Position numbers and translations under genes: made by a program | Part shown: positions 7,615-16,102 of the stretch, in pieces | Position numbering within the stretch: position 1 is the stretch's first letter | Layout of the letters: the number at the start of each line of letters is the position of its first letter | Origin: Occallatibacter sp. | GTDB lineage: Bacteria > Acidobacteriota > Terriglobia > Terriglobales > Acidobacteriaceae | Assembly: GCA_031296165.1 (NCBI GenBank) | Contig: JARLGF010000039.1 | Coordinates: 1 to 54,889 of the forward strand | DNA: 54,889 nt | Direction: 5' to 3' | The notes under the pieces: generated by a model | Database searches by the model: none | What the model was told of the DNA's origin: nothing | The model's input: only the letters and a program-made list of their open reading frames with translations

Positions 7615-8115
7615 TCAAAACCGCCGCCGTCCAGCAGGCCTTTTGGCAATCGTGCTCGGTTTGCCGGTCACGTCGTATCTGCGCCGCTCGACGGGTGTCG
7701 AGAGCACCAGGCTGGTCACCGGGTTGCCGTACGCCAGCAAAGCCTCAATCAGCGCCTCCAGGTCGGCCATGCTGGCCGTGGTCACCTTGAGCAGGAAATC
7801 GTCGCCCCCGGTCAGATGGTGGCACTCGCGCACCTCTTCCAGCGTCTGCACGTACTCCACCAGGCGGTGGTAGTGCTGCCCGCCGCAACTCATGCGGATA
7901 AACGCCATCACCTCCAGGCCCAGCGCCTCGCGGTCGATCTCCACCGTGTAGCCGAGCAGGATGCCGGCCTCTTCCATCTGCTTCATCCGCTCGGCGGTCG
8001 CCGTGGGGGAGAGGCCGATGCGCCGGCCCAGCTCCGCCAGACTGAGACGCGCGTTCAATTGCAGCTCGCCCAGCAGCTTTCGTCCGTAACTATCGAGTAG
8101 AGTCGTGGATTCCAT
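7615..8115 (-). CDS. Lrp/AsnC-family transcriptional regulator
   Basis: The 166-residue protein has an N-terminal winged helix-turn-helix (LLDSYGRKLLGELQLNAR, then SLAELGRRIGLSPTATAERM) and a C-terminal RAM/ligand-binding domain (about 70-145; YHLTGGDDFLLKV-like pattern at HHLTGGDDFLLKVTTASM). The family senses amino acids and often regulates the adjacent gene. It is divergent from hutH, with only 98 bp between the starts and a pair of dyads in that space, so control of histidine breakdown and of itself is the simplest reading. The last 20 residues are basic and probably disordered. Confidence 0.9.
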   Translation of the reverse strand: MESTTLLDSYGRKLLGELQLNARLSLAELGRRIGLSPTATAERMKQMEEAGILLGYTVEIDREALGLEVMAFIRMSCGGQHYHRLVEYVQTLEEVRECHHLTGGDDFLLKVTTASMADLEALIEALLAYGNPVTSLVLSTPVERRRYDVTGKPSTIAKRPAGRRRF

Positions 8116-8151
8116 GGCAATTGATGCAAATCATAGTGGATTCCACGGCAA
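8105..8151. promoter_or_regulatory. Candidate Lrp-type operator between the lrp-like gene and hutH
   Basis: Two 16-bp direct repeats, GTGGATTCCATGGCAA (8105-8120) and GTGGATTCCACGGCAA (8136-8151), differ at one base and start exactly 31 bp apart, close to three helical turns. Each holds an 11-bp dyad GTGGA-T-TCCAC. The first overlaps the regulator's own start codon. Same-face repeats of this kind suit the multimeric binding of Lrp proteins. Confidence 0.5.
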
Positions 8152-8213
8152 AAGCCAATTCCTGCCAGGCAATCGCACTGTACCATCGCCGTCCTCCGGC
8201 CTAACATCGGCCT

Positions 8214-9746
8214 ATGGATTCTGTGATGCTCGACGGCCAGCCGCTCACTCTGGCCGAGATTGAAGCTGTTTCTCTGGCCGGCTGTCCGCTGGCCGTCGCT
8301 CCCGCCGCTCTCACCCGCATGGCCGTAAGCCGCGCCCTCATTGAGGAGATTCTGGCAGCGGGCCAAACCGTCTATGGCGTCAACACCGGCTTTGGCAAGC
8401 TGGCGGACGTCCGCATTGCCCCGGAGAACCTGGCCCAGTTGCAAACCAACCTGGTGCGCAGCCACGCAGGCGGCGTAGGCCAGCCGCTCTCCGTGGGCGA
8501 GTCGCGCGCCATGCTGCTGCTGCGCGCCAACGTGCTTGCCAAGGGCTTCAGCGGCTGCCGTCCGGCGCTGGTCGAGCTGCTGGTGGCCATGGTCAACGCC
8601 GGGGTCAGCCCGGTGATTCCCGAGAAGGGTTCCGTAGGCGCCAGCGGCGACCTGGCGCCTCTGGCTCACTTGGCGCTGGTGGTCATTGGCGAAGGCGAGG
8701 CGTTTTACCGGGGCGAACGCATGGCCGGCGGCGAAGCGCTGCGCCGGGCCGGCTTGCAGCCCATGACCCTGGCCGCCAAAGAGGGCCTGGCCTTGTTGAA
8801 TGGCACGCAGGCCATGACCGCCGTCGGTGCGCTCGCAGTGGCTCGCGCCCGCCGAGTAGTCCGCCTGGCCGACCTCGCCGGCGCCATGTCCCTCGAAGCC
8901 CTCATGGGCACTCCCGCCGCCTTCGATCCCCGCATCCACCAAGCCCGACCCCATGCCGGCCAAATTTCCGCCGCCGCCCACCTCCTCCGCCTCCTGGCCC
9001 ACTCCGAAATTCGCGAAGCCCATCGCGAACACGATTCGCGCGTGCAGGACGCCTATTGCCTGCGCTGTATGCCCCAGGTGCATGGAGCCGTACGCGGCGT
9101 CCTGGAGCACGTGACCGGCGTTCTGGAGATTGAAGCCGGTTCGGCTACGGATAATCCGCTGGTCTTTCCAACACTCCCAACCGAAACGCTAAACAACGGA
9201 GTTGTCTCCGGGGGGAATTTCCACGGAGCGCCACTGGCCTACGCCTTCGACTACGCGGCCCTCGCGCTGACCGACCTGACCGGCATCACGGAACGCCGCA
9301 TCGACCGCCTGCTCAATCCCGACATCAACGAAGGCCTGCCGGCGTTTCTGTCCCCGGACGCCGGCCTCTCCTCCGGCTTCATGATGGCGCAGATTGTAGC
9401 GGCGGCGCTCATCAACGAGTGCCAGGTGCTCTCTCATCCCTCCTCCACCGGCAGCATTCCCACCAGCGGAGGCAAGGAGGATCACGTCTCCATGGGCATG
9501 ACCGGAGCGCTCAAGCTGCGCCAGATTGTGGAAGATGCCGAGCGCATCGTGGGCATCGAGCTCATGTGCGCGGCCCAGGGCCTGGAGTTTCGCCTCCCGC
9601 TCAAGCCCGGCCGCGAAATTGCCCATGCCGCCCAGGCCGTGCGCTCCGTGGTTCCGCGCCTGGAGCAGGACCGCGTTCTCGCGTCCGATATCGCGGCCAT
9701 GGCCGAGGCGGTGCGTGCCGGAGCCTTTAACGCATGGTGTGAGTAG
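8214..9746 (+). CDS. hutH: Histidine ammonia-lyase
   Basis: The enzyme deaminates L-histidine to trans-urocanate, the first step of histidine degradation, in the cytoplasm. The 510 residues match family length. The Ala143-Ser-Gly triad in GSVGASGDLAPL would form the MIO electrophile. Other signatures are YGVNTGFGKLADV (54-66) and the later NGTQAM, GSATDNPL and EDHVSMG motifs. The other hut genes are not in the window, so this copy is isolated. Two close ATGs (8214 and 8226) are possible; neither has a clear ribosome site. Confidence 0.95.
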   Translation: MDSVMLDGQPLTLAEIEAVSLAGCPLAVAPAALTRMAVSRALIEEILAAGQTVYGVNTGFGKLADVRIAPENLAQLQTNLVRSHAGGVGQPLSVGESRAMLLLRANVLAKGFSGCRPALVELLVAMVNAGVSPVIPEKGSVGASGDLAPLAHLALVVIGEGEAFYRGERMAGGEALRRAGLQPMTLAAKEGLALLNGTQAMTAVGALAVARARRVVRLADLAGAMSLEALMGTPAAFDPRIHQARPHAGQISAAAHLLRLLAHSEIREAHREHDSRVQDAYCLRCMPQVHGAVRGVLEHVTGVLEIEAGSATDNPLVFPTLPTETLNNGVVSGGNFHGAPLAYAFDYAALALTDLTGITERRIDRLLNPDINEGLPAFLSPDAGLSSGFMMAQIVAAALINECQVLSHPSSTGSIPTSGGKEDHVSMGMTGALKLRQIVEDAERIVGIELMCAAQGLEFRLPLKPGREIAHAAQAVRSVVPRLEQDRVLASDIAAMAEAVRAGAFNAWCE

Positions 9747-9788
9747 ACAAGTTTTTCAGCAATCTAAGCCTTGCCCCCAGGCCAGGCT

Positions 9789-10388
9789 CTACTTCACGCT
9801 CAAATCCCCGTCCACGTCCAACACCAGCGCGTCGCCCTGGATCTGCATGGAATGAATCTTCAGCCGGTCCAGGCTCACCTTGTACCCGATGGAGGTAGCC
9901 GACCCTGCGAGCGCCTTGCGCAGCAGGTCGGCGGCGTTCACCTTCATGGCGGAGGGAATCTGGTGGCTGAGAAAGGGAGAAAGCACAAAGTTCAGTTCCC
10001 TCTGCTCGCTCACCCTGTCCACCCGTGCATCGCGGAAGCCGATCGTTTCCCCCTCCGCATCCGGAGCCAGAGAGACCTCTGCCGGCAGCGAGAGCGAAAT
10101 GCCCAGGCAGGTGCCGGCCACCGCTCGGCCAAGACGCGCGTGGGTCTTCACCTGCACCACGATCCGGTCCTCGGCAAAGCTCAACTTGGGATCCTCGGCA
10201 AAGATGTAGCAGGCAGAGTGCGCATTGCCCTTCAGGTAATACCGTCCGTCGGGGCCGTTGAAGAGCTGCTGATTCAGGGTACGCGTCAGTGCTTCCCGAC
10301 TCACCTTGAGCTCGACGGCGCTCGCCTGCGCCAGGCCGCCGGCAACAAGGAACAGACCGGCCACCAGGACTCGCCATTGTGTTGTCAT
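9789..10388 (-). CDS. Exported protein of unknown function
   Basis: A classical signal peptide (MTTQWRVLVAGLFLVAGGLA, cleavage near QASA) precedes 175 residues rich in alternating beta-like stretches. There are several short amphipathic segments (VELKVSREALTRTLNQQLF, KIHSMQIQGDALVLDVDGD) reminiscent of DUF1439-type or other lipid-binding tubular folds, but I cannot assign a family. Two cysteines in the mature part (SACYIF, GTCLGI) could form a disulfide. A GAGGAT ribosome site precedes the ATG. It converges with hutH, 42 bp away. Confidence 0.75.
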   Translation of the reverse strand: MTTQWRVLVAGLFLVAGGLAQASAVELKVSREALTRTLNQQLFNGPDGRYYLKGNAHSACYIFAEDPKLSFAEDRIVVQVKTHARLGRAVAGTCLGISLSLPAEVSLAPDAEGETIGFRDARVDRVSEQRELNFVLSPFLSHQIPSAMKVNAADLLRKALAGSATSIGYKVSLDRLKIHSMQIQGDALVLDVDGDLSVK

Positions 10389-10565
10389 AAGAGTATCCTC
10401 ACACCGAATGCCCGCCTATTGCCAGTTTAGCCAATACCAGGCCAGCGCCAGATCCGTAAATATACCGCCATCTATTCAACTAATCCTCTATGAATAAATA
10501 ACTTACGACCTCATCGCGCATTTTGCCCGCAACCTGCCTTTCTCCGGCAAACCCGCATTTTTCTA

Positions 10566-10594
10566 TTGATTTTTGAAGAAAATATACGTAAAAT
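10566..10594 (+). promoter_or_regulatory. Strong sigma-70-like promoter of the 75-aa protein
   Basis: TTGATT at 10566-10571 and TAAAAT at 10589-10594 are 17 bases apart in an A/T-rich stretch that stands out from the surrounding DNA. A start near 10601 gives a leader of about 90 nt before ATG 10690. The rest of 10389-10565 shows nothing else. Confidence 0.55.
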
Positions 10595-10689
10595 GGATTG
10601 TAAGAGTTTCCTCTGGACAGACAGGTTACCCCCAGCCCGCTTCCGAGGATGTACGTGCAAGTCACCCTCTTCTTAAGGACAACAAATCG

Positions 10690-10917
10690 ATGGCAAAGCG
10701 TCGTGGAAATCCAAATTGGGGCAAACCAGAGCCCATTGGCCCGGTTGTGCCCACAGTGACCTCCTTTGAACAAATCGTCAAGGAGTTCAAGCTCAGCCCG
10801 GATCAATACATCCGGTCTACCCGTCTGCGCGAGTGGGCGCGGCGGAACAAGAATTCCAAGTATATCCCTGAGGCCCTTCTCGAGGCCTGGGGTTTTGAGA
10901 TCGAATCGACGTTGTAG
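10690..10917 (+). CDS. Small basic cytoplasmic protein, 75 aa, unknown function
   Basis: The start ATG 10690 follows TTAAGGAC and gives MAKRRGNPNWGKPEPIG at the N-terminus. The C-terminal half looks helical: FEQIVKEFKLSPDQYIRS, then LREWARRNKNSKYIPEALLE. The basic N-terminus with R/K-G-N-P-N-W-G-K and the two-helix core suggest a nucleic-acid binding or adaptor role, but no family is recognised. It has its own promoter (10566) and a textbook terminator (10939), so it is a monocistronic and probably well-expressed gene. An alternative upstream start at 10573 would overlap the promoter and is rejected. Confidence 0.75.
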   Translation: MAKRRGNPNWGKPEPIGPVVPTVTSFEQIVKEFKLSPDQYIRSTRLREWARRNKNSKYIPEALLEAWGFEIESTL

Positions 10918-10938
10918 GAGTTTTCTGCTATTTTCCTC

Positions 10939-10966
10939 AAAAGCGCTGCCTTCGGGCAGCGCTTTT
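10939..10966 (+). terminator. Rho-independent terminator
   Basis: AAAAGCGCTGCC, a TTCG tetraloop and GGCAGCGCTTTT form a perfect 12-bp stem ending in a short T run, 21 bp after the stop of the 75-aa gene. It also insulates ribBA downstream. Confidence 0.9.
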
Positions 10967-11006
10967 GCTGTTTATGCCTGCCATGGGCGAGAATAGAGGG
11001 GTCGCC

Positions 11007-12350
11007 ATGACCCATACCCCTCGCACTTTCGAGCCCCCTTTCATCGATGTACCCGGAGCACTACAGGAAATTCGCGCCGGCCGTATGGTCATTGTCGTCG
11101 ACGACGAAGACCGCGAAAACGAGGGCGACCTGACCATGGCCGCCGAGTTTGTCACCCCGGTGGCCATCAACTTCATGGCCACCTATGGCCGCGGATTGAT
11201 CTGCTTTACGCTGACTGAGGAGCGCGCCGACTACTTGCGCCTCTTCCCCATGTCCGCGCAGAACACCTCGCGCTTCGGCACGGCGTTTACTGAGACCATC
11301 GAGGCGCGCGAGGGGGTCACCACCGGCATCTCGGCCTTCGACCGGGCGCACACCATCCGTACCGCCATCGATCCCGCTTCCACCTATTCCGATCTGGCCC
11401 GCCCCGGCCACGTCTTTCCGCTGCGCGCCCGCAAGGGCGGCGTGCTGGTGCGCGCCGGCCAAACCGAGGCTTCCGTGGACTTGGCCCGCCTGGCCGGTCT
11501 CAATCCCTCCGGCGTCATCTGCGAAATCATGAAGGACGACGGCACCATGGCCCGCATCCCGGACCTCATTCCCTTCTGCAAGGAACACGGCCTCACAATC
11601 CTTACCGTGGCCGAGCTGATCCGCTACCGTCTGCGCCATGAGCGCTATATCGTCCGCGCCGGCGAGAGCCGCATCCAGACCCGCTACGGCGAGTTCCGCA
11701 TGATCGCTTACGAGAGCCAGGTCAACGGCGGCGAGAGCCACATCGCCCTGGTCCGCGGAGATTTGTGCGCCGACTGCCCCGCTTTCAACTGTGGACCGGC
11801 AGTAAGCGACGCCCCTGCGGCCGGCTTGCCGGCCAATCTGCCCCATGCGCCTTCCGGCATGTTGGAGACGCGGCCGCCCTGTCCCCATGCCGTTTTGGTG
11901 CGCGTCCATACCCGCTGCACCGCGGGCGACGTGTTTGCCGCCGATTGCCACTGCCGCGAAACCCTCGACCAGTCCATGCGCATGATTGCCGAGGAGGGTT
12001 GCGGCGTCGTGCTCTACCTGCACAATACCTCGCGCGGTTTTGAGATCGACCACACTCCGGCAAATGATTTCGCGCCGGACGGAGCGGCAACCTCGCCGAA
12101 CCCGCAAGGAAACGATGTGGGCCGGCTGATCCTGCACCAGGAACTGCGTGCGCGGGAAGGCGCGCAGGACCGCAGCGGGCGCATTCTGCGCGCCATCGGC
12201 CTCGGCGGACAGATTCTGTCGGACCTGGGCATTCAGCGCATCCGTCTGCTGTCGAATACGCCCATGCACATTCCGGCCCTGGAAGGTTTTGGGTTGGAAA
12301 TTGTCGAGCAGGTGGCGATTCCGATCGAGGAGTGCAGCCACGTTGGCTGA
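11007..12350 (+). CDS. ribBA: RibBA-type bifunctional riboflavin enzyme (DHBP synthase / GTP cyclohydrolase II-like)
   Basis: The start ATG 11007 follows GAGGGG at good spacing; earlier starts run into the terminator. Residues about 10-215 form 3,4-dihydroxy-2-butanone-4-phosphate synthase, with [13 protein letters not shown] (metal and substrate binding), [12 protein letters not shown] and [10 protein letters not shown]. The C-terminal half resembles GTP cyclohydrolase [12 protein letters not shown], then [19 protein letters not shown] with the three zinc cysteines, and [16 protein letters not shown]. However, about 45 extra residues lie between ALVRGD and VLVRVHT, and the usual RQEGRGIGL motif is replaced by [11 protein letters not shown]. 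So the DHBP activity is secure, and the cyclohydrolase activity is uncertain. Confidence 0.88.
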   Translation: MTHTPRTFEPPFIDVPGALQEIRAGRMVIVVDDEDRENEGDLTMAAEFVTPVAINFMATYGRGLICFTLTEERADYLRLFPMSAQNTSRFGTAFTETIEAREGVTTGISAFDRAHTIRTAIDPASTYSDLARPGHVFPLRARKGGVLVRAGQTEASVDLARLAGLNPSGVICEIMKDDGTMARIPDLIPFCKEHGLTILTVAELIRYRLRHERYIVRAGESRIQTRYGEFRMIAYESQVNGGESHIALVRGDLCADCPAFNCGPAVSDAPAAGLPANLPHAPSGMLETRPPCPHAVLVRVHTRCTAGDVFAADCHCRETLDQSMRMIAEEGCGVVLYLHNTSRGFEIDHTPANDFAPDGAATSPNPQGNDVGRLILHQELRAREGAQDRSGRILRAIGLGGQILSDLGIQRIRLLSNTPMHIPALEGFGLEIVEQVAIPIEECSHVG

Positions 12351-12490
12351 AATCAATCGGATGAGTTGATCCAGCTTTACGCCCAGACAGCCAGACTGGA
12401 GCGGTCTCTTATATCTGATTCGGCACTTTGGCGCGGCACCGTGCTCTGCCGCCCTATTCCTTTGCTCTACGTTCATGAGAGCCACCCTGT

Positions 12491-14422
12491 CTAGGGAAGA
12501 ATGGGTGGGCCTGCGAATGGCGTCTTGATGGGCGTGGCGATACCGACAAACTGCGTGATGGTATCGTTGCCGAAGTTCGAGACCCAAACATTGCCGCTGG
12601 CATCGAGTGCCAGCCCGTAGGGTTCCAGTAGCGAGGCGTCCGTGCCAAAGCCATTCGCAGGCGAGAGAAATGTTCCAGCAGAAGCGCTGGAAGAACCGCT
12701 GACCTCGGAGATGGAGCCGCCGCGGTAGTTGGCCACCCAAACCGTGCCGGAACCATCCACCGCGATGCCCTGAGGATGCAGCACTCCGCCGCCGGTAATG
12801 CCGTTTAACAGCACGGTACCGCTCGTGTCGACTTCGCTGATGCTGTTACCGTAATAGTTTGCCACCCAAACATTGTTGTTCTGATCGGTTGCAATACCGG
12901 AAGCTCCGTCACAGCAGGAGATGACGGTAGTGGTCAATCCGTTTGCCGAAATCTTCGTTATCGTGTTGGCCGATTGATTGGCGACCCAGGCATTGTGATT
13001 GGAATCCACCGCCAGCGCCACCGGAAACTCAAGCGACGTACCGCCCCAGCCGGTAGTACCGGATAGCGAAGCGCCGGAACTGCTGAGCAGCGTCACCTTC
13101 GAGTCGCCGTAATCGACAATCCATATGTTGCCGTTGGGGTCCGCGGTCACGGCGATGGGAAAATAGATGCCGCCGGCGTAGAAGCCGCTGCTGCCGGAAA
13201 GCAGTTGGCCGCTGGAACTGAGCTTGGTGATAGTGCCAAGATTGCTGTTTACCCCGCTGCTCTGCTCGTTGGCAAACCAAATATTGTTACTGGTGTCGAT
13301 GGCCATGCCATAGCTCTCATTCAACCCGCCGCCGGTATAACCGGTCGCCGAGAGCGGCACGCCCACCGTAGAAAATGCTGAGGCAACGCTAAAATAATTC
13401 GACACCCAGAGCGCGCCCGAGCCATTCACGCCGAGCGAAGCGGGTCCATTGAGGCCACCGCCGCTAAGCGTGACAAAAAGCATCCAGTCGTTCGGCGCGC
13501 TGCCTAGCTGTGGCTGAAACGGCGCACTCGCCGTAGAAAGATCGAACAGCGCCGAGACTGCATGGCCCGGATTCTGCGCAATGTAAAGCGCCGCTGCAAC
13601 GATGTCGGTTGCCTGCGTTTTCCCTGAAGGCGTTGCCGCGGAAAAAAGGCTGCTGCAGGCTGAGGAGGCTCCGCTCGCTGAGTTGACGCACGGCGCAAAA
13701 ATATCCGCCAGCGTATCGATCTTGCTTTGCGGAACCGCGCCGTTGGCGGCTGGCGTTTTGGTCAGCGCCAGTCCGGTTGCAATGCTTACGATATTCGGAA
13801 CCTGGGCAAAGGCATTTGCAAGGCCTGCCGCATTGGTACTGGAGGCGCCGATATGAGTTGCGTCTGAAATGAACGGCCGCAGTGCCCACACCGAGGCCAC
13901 TGTCGTCACTTCATCGATGACGATGTTGGGATATGTCGAAACCATCGAACTGCATGTACCCAACGCCGCCATCAGGGCTAGAGCCGTATTATTGGTTCCA
14001 TTGGCGAGTCCCGGGTTCCCCTCGAGCGCCAGCATGTAAACCTGGTCCGACCCATCTGGACAACTCCAGCCGTCGGGAATGTCAAAACTGCCGCTAGTGT
14101 CGGTAGTGACATAACCTTTCCCATTGCCGTCCGTGTCCACACCACTCGTTGACGTATTCAGCAGGGACTTTGCAGCCGAGCCATACCCGGCGGAACCAGC
14201 CGCATACAGGTAGACCTTGGCGCCGGCAACGGGCTGCTGCCCTCCATGTACGATGCCACTCAAGGCAACCCCTGCAGCGCCTGTTGTTGACGGGGTGGCA
14301 GATCCTCCGCATCCTGAAACTAAGCCAACGCAGAAACCGAGCAGCATCAGTAGCGGGAACATGACGGAAGTGAACAGAACTTCACCGCGCTCCACCGCAT
14401 CGTGCTCAATCTTCCCGAACAT
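12491..14422 (-). CDS. Lipoprotein with NHL/Vgb-like beta-propeller repeats
   Basis: ATG 14422 has a GGAGG site 7 nt upstream. A hydrophobic segment ends in a lipobox (LVSGC), so the product is probably a lipoprotein. Residues about 45-320 are a module shared with the next gene upstream (14546-16102): VHGGQQPVAGAKVYLYAAGS, IDEVTTVAS, KIDTLADIFAPCVN and ALYIAQNPGHAVSALF. From about 335 on there are at least six repeats of the form A-x-D-x-x-x-N-x-W-V-A-N (for example GIATDQNNNVWVANYYGNSI), typical of NHL/SMP-30-like propellers. The role may be adhesion or binding on the cell surface. It follows its paralogue by 123 bp on the same strand. Confidence 0.85.
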   Translation of the reverse strand: MFGKIEHDAVERGEVLFTSVMFPLLMLLGFCVGLVSGCGGSATPSTTGAAGVALSGIVHGGQQPVAGAKVYLYAAGSAGYGSAAKSLLNTSTSGVDTDGNGKGYVTTDTSGSFDIPDGWSCPDGSDQVYMLALEGNPGLANGTNNTALALMAALGTCSSMVSTYPNIVIDEVTTVASVWALRPFISDATHIGASSTNAAGLANAFAQVPNIVSIATGLALTKTPAANGAVPQSKIDTLADIFAPCVNSASGASSACSSLFSAATPSGKTQATDIVAAALYIAQNPGHAVSALFDLSTASAPFQPQLGSAPNDWMLFVTLSGGGLNGPASLGVNGSGALWVSNYFSVASAFSTVGVPLSATGYTGGGLNESYGMAIDTSNNIWFANEQSSGVNSNLGTITKLSSSGQLLSGSSGFYAGGIYFPIAVTADPNGNIWIVDYGDSKVTLLSSSGASLSGTTGWGGTSLEFPVALAVDSNHNAWVANQSANTITKISANGLTTTVISCCDGASGIATDQNNNVWVANYYGNSISEVDTSGTVLLNGITGGGVLHPQGIAVDGSGTVWVANYRGGSISEVSGSSSASAGTFLSPANGFGTDASLLEPYGLALDASGNVWVSNFGNDTITQFVGIATPIKTPFAGPPILP

Positions 14423-14545
14423 CGCAAAGCCTCCAATTTTGAACTAAAAGACAAAAGGTTTCAAAACTGGTTGTAGCAATAACTACATGCTCCAAAATGA
14501 CTGGAACCTCCGATGCGCGGACCCTTGCTTGCGAACACTCCCTGC

Positions 14546-16102
14546 TTAAGGAGCTGTCACGGTGTTGCCGGTCAATGTAACCGCGCCGGTACTCGCCAAT
14601 GCTTGGCCTTGAAGCGTGGCGCCGCTCTCCACAGTGATGGAGGCATACGCCATAACGGCCCCCTCGAGTGTGGAACTCGTTCCAAGGGTCGCAGAGGAGC
14701 CAACCTGCCAAAAGACGTTCCGGGCCTGGGCCCCGTTGAGCAGAACAACCTGCGAACTCGACGCGGTCGTGAGCGTGGACCCTATCTGGAAGACGAACAC
14801 TGCATCCGCATCGTTCTGCGCGTCTAGAGCCAGAGTCCCCGTCAACTGGGCAGTGCTCGTGAACTTGTACACACCCGGGGTCAGAGGCGTCGACGAGTTG
14901 AAGCTACCCAGATCCTGACCAGTCAGGTCCAATGCTCCCGTTAATCCCTTGGCGTAGTCATATGCCAGGGTTAAATCGCCTTGGGCATTCTCTGCGACTG
15001 CATCGGTCAGGTGTACCGTCGTAGGAGCGCCCGTAACTATTCCGGGCCCCGTGGGCGAGGAGAATGTAAACCCGGTAACTGCGGCTCCGGTTGCCGGGTA
15101 TATTCCCAGATCCCCGCCGCTCACAACGGTCGAGCCTGTGCTGGTGATCGCAGAGTTGCCCAAAACTGCAAAACATGCCAATAGACCCGTTGAAGTGCTG
15201 ACAGCAAAGCCCGCCGTCGGAGCAGAGCTGAGGGCGACGAAAGGCGGATTTGGGGGAACCAGACCGAAGAGCGCCGAAACATTTCTCGTTGGATTCTGCG
15301 CGATATACCAGGCAGCCTGGACAGTATCGGCTGCGGCGGTGTCGCTGGAAGGCGTGGCGTAGGAAAACAGATTTGAGCAATTATTGGGAGTGGCGCTGGT
15401 GGGGTCTGAGTTCACACAGGAGGCCAGTATGTCGGCCAGCGTATTGATAAGCTTGCCCTTGCTGCCCGTCGAATTCACGACAGCCCCGGTAGAAACAGAG
15501 GCCAGGCTGCTGACGTTCTCGAAGGCAGTCCGCAGATCGTTGTAATTTGCGGCCGGTGCGCCAATTACAACCGATGCGCCCGCAATGCCCGTGGGAGCAG
15601 CGATGAATGGCTGTAACTCCAGAACTGCGGCGGCGGTAGTGACCTCGTTGATGTTGATATATGTAGAAGGAATTGTAGTACTGGCAGTGCAGCTACCCAG
15701 AGCAGCCATCATGACGATATCTGGATTTTCTGGGTTGCCGGAGCCAGGTCTGCCGCCTGTAGCCACGATATAGAAATGGCTTGGCGTGGAAGGTAGAGTG
15801 TAGGTAAAAGTGAAGGAGCCGTTGGCGTTGGTAGTCGGCAAGGGCGCAGAGATAAGAGGCGTAGCGCCCTGGCCCAGACCTGTAGTGCCTGCGGCATAAA
15901 GTTGAATTGTGGCGCCCACAACGGGTTGCTGGCCACCGTAGACACTACCCTGAATTGTCTGTGTAGTGGATGTACTCGGCGAGGACGCGCTTGAACCCTG
16001 ATTCCCCATGCCGCAACCGGTTGTGCCAAGCACAGCGAGCGAGAAAAGTGTGAGGGGCAGCAGGCTAAGTGAAGCGGCCTTAAGTCTGTATCCATGTGCC
16101 AT
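14546..16102 (-). CDS. Lipoprotein with ice-binding-like (DUF3494-type) C-terminal domain
   Basis: ATG 16102 is preceded by AAGGAG at 6 nt. The signal peptide ends in a lipobox (LGTTGC). Residues about 45-310 are homologous to the N-terminal module of the 12491-14422 product (VYGGQQPVVGATIQLYAAGT, INEVTTAAAV, LINTLADILASCVN, AWYIAQNPTRNVSALFGL). Residues about 315-518 match the DUF3494/ice-binding beta-solenoid: FAVLGNSAITSTGSTVVSGG, GIYPATGAAVTGF, then VFVFQIGSTL and NVFWQVGSSATLG. Members bind ice, but the family is broader than that and may act as an adhesin. The actual ligand is not shown by sequence. Confidence 0.87.
   Translation of the reverse strand: MAHGYRLKAASLSLLPLTLFSLAVLGTTGCGMGNQGSSASSPSTSTTQTIQGSVYGGQQPVVGATIQLYAAGTTGLGQGATPLISAPLPTTNANGSFTFTYTLPSTPSHFYIVATGGRPGSGNPENPDIVMMAALGSCTASTTIPSTYININEVTTAAAVLELQPFIAAPTGIAGASVVIGAPAANYNDLRTAFENVSSLASVSTGAVVNSTGSKGKLINTLADILASCVNSDPTSATPNNCSNLFSYATPSSDTAAADTVQAAWYIAQNPTRNVSALFGLVPPNPPFVALSSAPTAGFAVSTSTGLLACFAVLGNSAITSTGSTVVSGGDLGIYPATGAAVTGFTFSSPTGPGIVTGAPTTVHLTDAVAENAQGDLTLAYDYAKGLTGALDLTGQDLGSFNSSTPLTPGVYKFTSTAQLTGTLALDAQNDADAVFVFQIGSTLTTASSSQVVLLNGAQARNVFWQVGSSATLGTSSTLEGAVMAYASITVESGATLQGQALASTGAVTLTGNTVTAP

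Noticed and set aside
10965-11006. Earlier start codons for ribBA (10965, 10983)
   Set aside because: The first lies in the terminator stem; the second lacks the GAGGGG site that supports 11007.
11061-12740. Minus-strand open frame of 559 codons opposite ribBA
   Set aside because: Antisense to conserved ribBA; low-complexity composition and no signal, start site or motif.
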